Shown here: in pieces, positions 1 to 5,449 of the stretch
Position numbering within the stretch: the first letter of the stretch is position 1
How the letters are laid out: the number at the start of each line of letters is the position of its first letter
Origin: an uncultured Clostridium sp.
GTDB taxonomy: Bacteria; Bacillota; Clostridia; Lachnospirales; Lachnospiraceae
Assembly: GCA_902464345.1 (NCBI GenBank)
Contig: CABQJA010000031.1
Location: 1 to 17,358 of the forward strand
Length of the DNA stretch: 17,358 bases
Direction: 5' to 3'
Notes under the pieces: model-generated
The model's input: only the letters and a program-made list of their open reading frames with translations
Database searches by the model: none
What the model was told of the DNA's origin: nothing
Program-made: the position numbers and the translations under genes

Positions 1-701
1 GCCAGTCCCGTTCCATTGGTTTTAATGATAAATCTCAGTCTTTCATCCAGATCCTCCCGGTTCGTGACCAGAAAACCTGCCAGCGTATCATTATGGCCTC
101 CGAGATATTTGGTTCCGCTGTGTACGACAATGTCCGCACCCAGGGTTAACGGATTCTGCAGATACGGTGAAAGAAATGTATTATCCACGATCAGAAGCAG
201 ATTATGCTTCTTTGCCTTCTCTGCCAGTGCTGCAAGATCTGTTACACGCATCATCGGATTCGTTGGTGTTTCCACATAGATTGCCTTTGTTTTCTCATTT
301 ATATAGTCTTCCACATTTCCCTGACTGCAGTCAAGACCGGAAAATGTAATTCCGTTCTTTGCGGATATATGCTGAAACAGACGGATACTTCCGCCATACA
401 GATCGGAGTCCATTACAATATGATCGCCGGGTTGAAAGAGTTCCATTAAGGTTGTGATCGCCGCCATACCGGTTGAAAATGCCAGTGCTGAGATTCCGTT
501 TTCCAGAGAAGCTACCATTTTCTCCAGATGATCCCTGGTCGGGTTCTGAAGTCTGCTATAATCAAAGCCTGTGCTCTGATTTACACCCGGATGTGCATAG
601 GTGGCTGTCTGATAGATCGGATAACTGATTGCTCCATAATGATTTACATTTCCTTCGTCTTCTTCTAAGTGAAGACACTTGGTATCAAGACCTCTTTCCA
701 T
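1..701 (-). CDS. Trans-sulfuration PLP enzyme (cystathionine gamma-synthase/lyase family), C-terminus cut by window edge
   Basis: This encodes the N-terminal 233 residues of a Cys/Met-metabolism PLP-dependent enzyme (fold type I), acting in the cytoplasm on cysteine/homoserine thioethers. Reading back from ATG 699-701, I see the YSR..NPTR motif (about residues 48-55, binding PLP phosphate of the partner subunit), the STGMAA glycine-turn region (76-81), ETPTNP (144-149), VDNTF (172-176, PLP-ring Asp) and SGTKYLGGHND (195-205) with Schiff-base Lys198. Family members are about 380-400 aa, so roughly 150 residues lie beyond base 1. A GGAGGA ribosome binding site just upstream supports the start. 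It is divergent from the vanR-like gene. The family includes cystathionine gamma-synthase, cystathionine gamma-lyase, O-acetylhomoserine sulfhydrylase and methionine gamma-lyase. The visible part does not separate them, so I give no gene symbol. Confidence 0.9.
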   Translation of the reverse strand, partial: MERGLDTKCLHLEEDEGNVNHYGAISYPIYQTATYAHPGVNQSTGFDYSRLQNPTRDHLEKMVASLENGISALAFSTGMAAITTLMELFQPGDHIVMDSDLYGGSIRLFQHISAKNGITFSGLDCSQGNVEDYINEKTKAIYVETPTNPMMRVTDLAALAEKAKKHNLLLIVDNTFLSPYLQNPLTLGADIVVHSGTKYLGGHNDTLAGFLVTNREDLDERLRFIIKTNGTGL

Positions 702-772
702 TGAAATTCCTCCATTCGTCTGTCTCTCGTCTTTTGTTTATTCCTATCATTTTAGTATGATTTATATGTTTT

Positions 773-778
773 ATTATA
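773..778 (-). promoter_or_regulatory. Candidate -10 box for the trans-sulfuration gene
   Basis: The minus strand reads TATAAT here, preceded directly by TG, about 70 nt upstream of the ATG at 701. No good -35 hexamer stands 16-18 nt further upstream, so only the -10 is supported. The rest of the 702-925 intergenic region is AT-rich, and I see no SAM-riboswitch-like (S-box) structure in the short leader. Confidence 0.35.
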
Positions 779-863
779 CAGGATATCCCGCATATTGCGT
801 AATTCTTTCTTCCTTATGTCCGCTATAGTTTTTTCCAATACCTACCATTTTAGACAGGAAGGA

Positions 864-892
864 TTGTTTTTCATTTCAGCTTCTGCTACACT
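864..892 (+). promoter_or_regulatory. Candidate sigma-A promoter for the vanR-vanS-like pair
   Basis: TTGTTT (864-869) and TACACT (887-892) are separated by exactly 17 nt, and the -10 ends 33 nt before the response regulator ATG. An AGAGGG-like ribosome binding site lies at 913-918, 7 nt before the start. Both hexamers are imperfect, but spacing and position fit a primary-sigma promoter. Confidence 0.45.
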
Positions 893-925
893 TGGAGTTA
901 TATATAACGAATAGAGGGTTCTGTC

Positions 926-1636
926 ATGAATGAAAAAATAATGATCGTAGACGATGAGGCGGCAATTGCCGACTTAGTAGAAGTCTACTTATCCAATGAG
1001 AATTTTCAGGTATTCAAATATTATAATGCAACTGATGCCTTAAACTGCGTAGATCGGGAGAATCTGGATCTGGCGATCCTGGATGTCATGCTGCCGGATA
1101 TGGACGGCTTTACACTCTGCCAGCGCATCCGCCAATCGCACCTGTATCCGATCATCATGCTCACCGCCAAGGTAGAGGATATGGATAAGATCACCGGTCT
1201 GACCCTTGGGGCGGATGATTATATCACGAAACCGTTTAATCCGCTGGAGCTGGTTGCCAGAGTTAAGACCCAGCTGCGGCGCTATACCCGATACAATCCA
1301 AAATCCGGATCCGATGATTCCGCTTCTGCCACCGATGACAGCATTGATATCCGTGGATTACATATCTCGCAATCCAGCCATAAATGCACATTAAACGGAA
1401 AGAATCTCGCACTCACTCCGTTAGAATTCTCGATTGTCTGGTACCTGTGCCAGAGAAAGGGAACCGTTGTCTCCTCCGAGGAGCTTTTTGAAGCGCTCTG
1501 GGGCGAGCACTATTATGAGAACAGCAACAATACCGTCATGGCCCACATTGCGCATCTGCGCGAAAAGATGCATGAGCCTGCACGGAATCCGAAATATATC
1601 AAAACAGTATGGGGGGTTGGCTATACCATTGAATAA
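926..1636 (+). CDS. vanR: VanR-like OmpR/PhoB-family response regulator
   Basis: This is a two-component transcriptional activator of 236 aa. The N-terminal receiver domain (about 1-115) shows the acidic pair D9/D10, phospho-acceptor D53 in LAILDVMLP, T80 and K102 in DYITKPF. A C-terminal winged-helix DNA-binding domain (about 140-235) contains SLTPLEFS-like and NPKYIKTVWGVGYTIE segments (here ALTPLEFS). Segments such as IADLVE.YL.NEN..VFKYY, YPIIMLT, ITGLTLGADDYITKPF and NPKYIKTVWGVGY match VanR of enterococcal glycopeptide-resistance operons as I recall them, more closely than generic PhoB. It overlaps the kinase gene by 8 nt, and VanXY/VanT-like genes follow. The symbol reflects family resemblance; whether it responds to glycopeptides is unknown. 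Confidence 0.88.
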   Translation: MNEKIMIVDDEAAIADLVEVYLSNENFQVFKYYNATDALNCVDRENLDLAILDVMLPDMDGFTLCQRIRQSHLYPIIMLTAKVEDMDKITGLTLGADDYITKPFNPLELVARVKTQLRRYTRYNPKSGSDDSASATDDSIDIRGLHISQSSHKCTLNGKNLALTPLEFSIVWYLCQRKGTVVSSEELFEALWGEHYYENSNNTVMAHIAHLREKMHEPARNPKYIKTVWGVGYTIE

Positions 1637-2738
1637 GAAAGCACAGAAAAAACGAAGAGGACGGATTTCCAGAGAGATCCTCATGCAGTATTTCGGAACT
1701 CTGATTGGGTTCGTGATTTTATTCTTTCTGTTTATCGTCACCTGCTGGACTCTCTGCCATGCCGTCTACTGGCAGGCCGATAATCCGATTTACTGGATTC
1801 TGTCCTATATCCGGGACTACATTATCGTTTTCGCCGGGATTCCGCTTCTGATCGGATTTTTATTGATCACATATTATTATATGACCAAGCAGCTCCGCTA
1901 TATGGATTCCATCGTGGAAGCTGCCGGCAGAATGATCACAGACAAGGAGGCTCCGATCCACCTTCCGATTGCCATTCAGGATATCGAGGATGAGCTGAAT
2001 CTGTTCCGGGAACAGGGTATCCGGAATGAAATGCTGGCAAAAGAGGCCGAGCAGCGAAAGAATGATCTGATCGTATATCTCGCACATGATTTAAAGACCC
2101 CGTTAACCAGTGTTATCGGTTATCTCACCCTTCTTCAGGATGAACCGCAGATCTCACCGGAGCTGCGTGCCAGATATACCGGAATTGCACTGGAAAAGGC
2201 GGAACGTCTGGAGGTATTGATCAACGATTTCTTTGATATTACCAGATTCAACCTGACCACTCTGACGCTGGAACCGGAGCTTACGAATCTGACCCGGATG
2301 CTGGAGCAGACTGCCTATGAGTTTAAACCGTTACTTCTGGATAAGGATCTGACCATCGTAACCGAGCTGGCTCCGGGGATTGAGATTTCCTGCGACCGTG
2401 ATAAGCTGGAGCGTGTTTTCGATAATCTGATCCGGAATGCCATTAATTACAGCTTCCCGGAAACAGAAATCATGCTCACATTGCAAAAACAGGACCGGAA
2501 TGTACAGATCATCGTTCAGAATCAGGGAAAAACTATCCCTCCGGAAAAATTAAGCCGGATATTTGAACAATTCTTCCGGCTGGACTCCTCCCGTTCCACG
2601 GCAACCGGTGGCTCCGGTCTCGGCCTTGCGATTTCCAAGGAAATCGTAGAACTCCACGGCGGTACGATCACGGCAGCCAGCGGGCAGGATACCATTACCT
2701 TTACGATTCTTCTGCCGGTCAACCTTACCGCCCTGTAA
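1629..2738 (+). CDS. vanS: VanS-like membrane sensor histidine kinase (TTG start)
   Basis: This is the cognate sensor kinase, 369 aa from the proposed TTG. A basic N-terminus is followed by two membrane spans (about 22-46 and 62-85) that bracket only a short external loop. Then come a HAMP-like linker, the dimerisation/phospho-acceptor helix with H153 in LAHDLKTPLTS, the N-box around N266-N270, and GGSGLGLAI (327-335) in the ATP lid. The EQRKND..YLAHD.KTPLTS.IGYL block is very like VanS. The first glycine box reads NQGKTIPPEKL and lacks the usual Asp of DxGxG, a deviation I also recall in VanS. An upstream ATG in this frame (1434) lies deep inside vanR and would add about 65 shadow residues. 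TTG 1629 keeps the KKAQKKRRGR anchor, but its G-rich RBS (1611-1616) is rather distant. ATG 1683 is an alternative. Confidence 0.85.
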   Translation: MNKKAQKKRRGRISREILMQYFGTLIGFVILFFLFIVTCWTLCHAVYWQADNPIYWILSYIRDYIIVFAGIPLLIGFLLITYYYMTKQLRYMDSIVEAAGRMITDKEAPIHLPIAIQDIEDELNLFREQGIRNEMLAKEAEQRKNDLIVYLAHDLKTPLTSVIGYLTLLQDEPQISPELRARYTGIALEKAERLEVLINDFFDITRFNLTTLTLEPELTNLTRMLEQTAYEFKPLLLDKDLTIVTELAPGIEISCDRDKLERVFDNLIRNAINYSFPETEIMLTLQKQDRNVQIIVQNQGKTIPPEKLSRIFEQFFRLDSSRSTATGGSGLGLAISKEIVELHGGTITAASGQDTITFTILLPVNLTAL

Positions 2739-2753
2739 TATTTCTTCACCTTT

Positions 2754-2765
2754 TTGTAAGAAAGT
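2754..2765 (+). promoter_or_regulatory. VanR-box-like motif upstream of vanXY
   Basis: TTGTAAGAAAGT differs at one defined position from the 12-bp VanR-binding consensus TCGTAnGAAAnT that I recall from vanA/vanB and Streptomyces vanH promoters. It lies 16 nt after the vanS stop and 108 nt before the VanXY-like start, the expected place for VanR to activate a separate resistance transcript. A second, poorer GTTAGAAAAG-type match occurs near 2846-2855. I found no convincing -35/-10 pair here. Confidence 0.35.
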
Positions 2766-2819
2766 ATCCATCAATTCTCAATATTTCTATGGGTTTTCCT
2801 TCAAACACTGACTGACCGG

Positions 2820-2841
2820 TTCTGATAGACTTCTATCAGAA
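2820..2841. repeat. Perfect 10-bp inverted repeat in the vanS-vanXY intergenic region
   Basis: TTCTGATAGA (2820-2829) and TCTATCAGAA (2832-2841) are exact reverse complements separated by CT. The hairpin would be AT-rich and no T-run follows, so it does not look like a terminator. Its two-fold symmetry, 32 nt before the vanXY start, suggests an operator for a dimeric regulator or a small leader hairpin. Confidence 0.6.
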
Positions 2842-2873
2842 TCAGTTAGAAAAGTAAGAAGGGAGACCCGATC

Positions 2874-3467
2874 ATGAATACTCTATGTGTTTCACCTGCA
2901 GATACATCTGCAGTCTCAGATAATTATTTAGTTCTTGTTAACTCCGACCATGCGATACCACGCACCTTTACACCGATTCTGGTTCCCGTATGCGGTCAGA
3001 AATCCATTCTGATGGAAGTCACTGCTGCCAGAGCCTTAGAAGCCCTTATTCGTAAAATCGATGGTTGGGATTCTATCGTACCTGTCAGCGGATGGCGTAC
3101 CAGAAAGGACCAACAGCAGATCTGGGATGATTCTATGGCAGAGAACGGACTGCTCTTTACCCAGACCTATGTTGCATATCCGGATCACAGTGAACACCAG
3201 ACCGGCCTTGCGATCGATCTCGGACTGAAACAGGATCATATTGATTTTATCCGTCCGGACTTCCCATATAGCGGCATCTGCCAGACCTTCCGTGATCTGG
3301 CTGCCGATTATGGTTTCATTGAACGTTATCCGGCGGGCAAAGAATCCGTTACCGGCATCGGGCATGAGCCATGGCATTTCCGGTATGTCGGTCTGCCCCA
3401 TGCCGAAATCATCAAAGAGCAGGGACTTACTCTGGAAGAATATCTGCAAGGAGGGGATTTTTCATGA
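2874..3467 (+). CDS. vanXY: VanXY-like D,D-dipeptidase/D,D-carboxypeptidase (peptidase M15B)
   Basis: This is a zinc D-Ala-D-Ala peptidase of 197 aa. Enzymes of this kind cleave D-Ala-D-Ala dipeptide and/or the terminal D-Ala of UDP-muramyl-pentapeptide, removing vancomycin-binding precursors. I see R75 in SGWRT, zinc ligands H108 and D115 in SEHQTGLAIDLG, and catalytic E165 with zinc ligand H168 in EPWHFRYVGLPH. The EPWHFRYVGLPH..I...LTLEEY tail and the short length match VanXY rather than VanX (about 200 aa, different core) or membrane-anchored VanY. No signal peptide or membrane span is visible, so it should be cytoplasmic. AAGGGAG lies 8 nt before the ATG. The stop overlaps the next start as ATGA. 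In VanC/E/G-type operons vanXY follows a D-Ala:D-Ser ligase gene; none is present here. Confidence 0.87.
   Translation: MNTLCVSPADTSAVSDNYLVLVNSDHAIPRTFTPILVPVCGQKSILMEVTAARALEALIRKIDGWDSIVPVSGWRTRKDQQQIWDDSMAENGLLFTQTYVAYPDHSEHQTGLAIDLGLKQDHIDFIRPDFPYSGICQTFRDLAADYGFIERYPAGKESVTGIGHEPWHFRYVGLPHAEIIKEQGLTLEEYLQGGDFS
3448..3454 (+). promoter_or_regulatory. Ribosome binding site that sets the racemase start
   Basis: AAGGAGG sits 9 nt before ATG 3464. It supports this start over the upstream in-frame ATG at 3371, which lies inside vanXY and would add 31 residues with no alanine-racemase character. Confidence 0.75.
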
Positions 3468-4621
3468 ACATCACTTCTCCATCTACCTCCCGCGCCTGGA
3501 TTGAGCTTGATCCGGAGGCCCTGAAACAGAATGTAGAATTTCTGCAATCCCGCCTTCCAAAAAGCTGCCGTCTCATGCCGGCAGTCAAGGCAGAAGCCTA
3601 TGGCCATGGTGCCGTCCTGATTGCCGAACAGTTAACCAAAATGGGCATCGATTCCTTCTGTGTTGCCTGTGTAGATGAGGCCGTCAGTCTGCGTCTTCAT
3701 GGTATTGAAAGCGAAATTCTGATCCTCGGCTATACCCATCCGGCACAGTTTCCGCTTCTGCAGCAATACCATTTAAGTCAGACGATCGTTGATGCATCTT
3801 ATGCTGCTCTTCTTGATCAATATGGGAAAGAATGTGCTTATACTTTCCCGGTTCATCTTGCGATTGATACCGGAATGCACCGTCTGGGTGAGCCTTTTGA
3901 CCGAACAGATACCATCTGCCGATTGTTTCATTTAAAACATCTTAAGATAGACGGCATCTTTACCCACCTGTCGGCAGATGATTCTCTCGCTCCGGAGGCA
4001 TGTGCCTTTACCCGGATGCAGGTTGAACATTTTGAACAGGTTTTAACTGCAATCAAAAAGCAGGGATTATCCCTGCCTAAAGTTCATATGCTCGCCAGCT
4101 ATGGCATCTTAAACTATCCGGAGCTTGGTGGCGATTATGCCCGTCCCGGCATTGCCTTATACGGTGTTGTCAGCACTCCGGAAGATTCCTTAATCTGGAG
4201 CCGGTACTTATCTCCTGTCCTGTCCCTGAAATGCCGGATTGCATCTGTCCGGGATCTGAAGGCCGGAGACTGTGCCGGTTACGGAGTTGATTATCATGCC
4301 CCGAAGGATATGCGGATTGCGACCCTGACCATCGGTTATGCAGACGGTCTGCCGCGCAATCTTTCCAACGGAACCGGCTCCGTCCTGATCCACGGACACC
4401 GGGCACCTATCGTAGGCCGGATCTGTATGGACCAGACATTGGTTGATATTTCCGATATTCCGGAAGCTATATCAGCCGGAGATATCGCTGTCCTCATCGG
4501 CACCTCCGGAGCTCTGCAGATCCGTGCGGAGGAGGTCGCCGAGCAGTCCGGAAGCATTACCAATGAGGTGTTAAGCCGACTGGGTGTCAGACTGCCCCGG
4601 CTGGTTATTTCTCCTGTGTGA
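3464..4621 (+). CDS. vanT: VanT-like amino-acid racemase (alanine/serine racemase), soluble form
   Basis: This is a fold type III PLP racemase of 385 aa, expected to interconvert L/D-Ser and/or L/D-Ala for peptidoglycan precursors. I see Schiff-base K42 in AVKAEAYGHG, R140 in DTGMHRLG, H168, S212, R227 in ARPGIALYG, catalytic Y273 in AGYGVDY, IGYADGLPR (290-298) and CMDQ (321-324). Counting the C-terminal SITNEVLSR block against Geobacillus Alr TINYEV, N367 replaces Tyr354. Asn here is the residue reported to distinguish VanT serine racemases (VanT N696). A133 stands where Alr has carbamylated Lys129. Classical VanT has a large N-terminal membrane domain; this protein has none. It is translationally coupled to vanXY. 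It could simply be a second alanine racemase, but the sequence and position favour the VanT group. Confidence 0.85.
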   Translation: MNITSPSTSRAWIELDPEALKQNVEFLQSRLPKSCRLMPAVKAEAYGHGAVLIAEQLTKMGIDSFCVACVDEAVSLRLHGIESEILILGYTHPAQFPLLQQYHLSQTIVDASYAALLDQYGKECAYTFPVHLAIDTGMHRLGEPFDRTDTICRLFHLKHLKIDGIFTHLSADDSLAPEACAFTRMQVEHFEQVLTAIKKQGLSLPKVHMLASYGILNYPELGGDYARPGIALYGVVSTPEDSLIWSRYLSPVLSLKCRIASVRDLKAGDCAGYGVDYHAPKDMRIATLTIGYADGLPRNLSNGTGSVLIHGHRAPIVGRICMDQTLVDISDIPEAISAGDIAVLIGTSGALQIRAEEVAEQSGSITNEVLSRLGVRLPRLVISPV

Positions 4622-5291
4622 TCCTTCTGCTTCCCACGATCCAGATCAGCAGAAAGAACCAGATCATACTCTCACTCATCAATCCGTTGGTAAAGCCGAT
4701 CCGGAATGCGGTATCCGGCAATAACAGCTTAACAACATAGAATATTACATAAAAGCATAATACATTGCCTGCTGCCATCCATTTCGGCAGTGTGGTCCTG
4801 CCTCTTACGACCACATAAAACCAGTAAATAAATACCGGAAGCATCAGTGCTTCACTTACTATAATGACCCATGATAAATGCTGATACAGAGCCTCGCAGG
4901 CCGGAAGTGCTGCATCCTGATATCCATGATTCATCATCCACGAATACAGATACAGGATCATAATGTAAAATAAATGCAGGCACATCCATGGCGTCAGTCC
5001 GAATGCATTCAGATAATGATAGATCTTCCGTTCTTTCTCTTCCTTTATAAACCTTCCGATATAAAACAGGGCCACCCCATATAAAATAATTCCCGGAAAA
5101 GCCAGCACCATTGCCAGTCCGTTCCGCCATGCCGGGATCTGTGCCACTCCCTGCGTCAGCCAGAAGAGGCTTCCGGAATAGGATGGATCTCCATACACCA
5201 TGAGCCAGTCTCCGCCACCATAGCAAAAACACCCCAGAATTCCACATAGCATAGCAATTGTTAATGATTTCTTCTGTATCTTCTGTGACAT
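4605..5291 (-). CDS. Predicted multi-pass membrane protein of unknown function
   Basis: This gene encodes 228 aa with about six hydrophobic spans (roughly residues 8-28, 59-82, 96-120, 136-160, 170-192 and 205-222) and few charged residues outside short loops. The first part carries GGGDWLMVYGDPSYSG and TQGVAQIPAWRNGLAM, which may belong to the uncharacterised DUF6796 family (from memory, not verified). I recognise no enzymatic motif. GGAGGA 6 nt before ATG 5291 (bases 5298-5303) supports the start. It converges on the vanT-like gene, with the last 17 nt of the two genes overlapping. An extended -10 lies about 125 nt upstream of the start. No functional link with the van-like genes can be inferred beyond adjacency. 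Confidence 0.8.
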   Translation of the reverse strand: MSQKIQKKSLTIAMLCGILGCFCYGGGDWLMVYGDPSYSGSLFWLTQGVAQIPAWRNGLAMVLAFPGIILYGVALFYIGRFIKEEKERKIYHYLNAFGLTPWMCLHLFYIMILYLYSWMMNHGYQDAALPACEALYQHLSWVIIVSEALMLPVFIYWFYVVVRGRTTLPKWMAAGNVLCFYVIFYVVKLLLPDTAFRIGFTNGLMSESMIWFFLLIWIVGSRRITQEK

Positions 5292-5314
5292 AGCTCTTCC
5301 TCCTGCATCCTGTC

Positions 5315-5425
5315 CTAATCAAACACTGCTTCCCAGCATTCGCTCTCATTCGCATCAAAGCACATCCGGATCTGCTCCGCTGTACTCTTATTATTTGCCA
5401 ATTCAATATCATTGATTATAACATA
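5315..5425 (-). other. Short open frame in the leader of the membrane-protein gene; possible leader peptide or gene remnant
   Basis: The minus strand is open for 36 codons before a TAG at 5315-5317. The only plausible initiator is TTG at 5399-5401, giving 28 residues (LANNKSTAEQIRMCFDANES, then ECWEAVFD). Composition is acidic and protein-like, but there is no clear ribosome binding site. It could be the decayed C-terminus of a lost gene or chance. Confidence 0.15.
5415..5423 (-). promoter_or_regulatory. Extended -10 promoter element for the membrane-protein gene
   Basis: The minus strand reads TGTTATAAT, a perfect extended -10 (TGnTATAAT), in the gap between the GH31 stop (5450) and the membrane-protein start (5291). 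The -35 region is AT-rich and weak, which extended -10 promoters tolerate. I see no intrinsic terminator after the GH31 gene in 5304-5449. Confidence 0.5.
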
Positions 5426-5449
5426 TCAAACACCGATAAAATACATAAT

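Noticed and set aside
702..925. SAM riboswitch or T-box upstream of the trans-sulfuration gene
   Set aside because: The leader from the candidate -10 is only about 65 nt, with no multi-helix structure or terminator hairpin visible.
1434..1628. N-terminal extension of the VanS-like frame back to ATG 1434
   Set aside because: It lies wholly inside the vanR coding region, its residues look like an out-of-frame shadow, and the kinase's basic anchor plus first membrane span begin just after TTG 1629.
2820..2841. Terminator after vanS
   Set aside because: The hairpin is AT-rich with no following T-run on either strand, and it sits far from the vanS stop, so an operator or leader element is more likely.
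3371..3463. Extension of the racemase to an upstream ATG at 3371
   Set aside because: It sits within vanXY and has no homology to racemases, while AAGGAGG at 3448-3454 points to ATG 3464.
4852..5412. 186-codon minus-strand frame overlapping the membrane-protein gene
   Set aside because: It is a shifted shadow of the membrane-protein gene, rich in Arg/Gly/Trp with no domain character, and the GGAGGA site belongs to the other frame.
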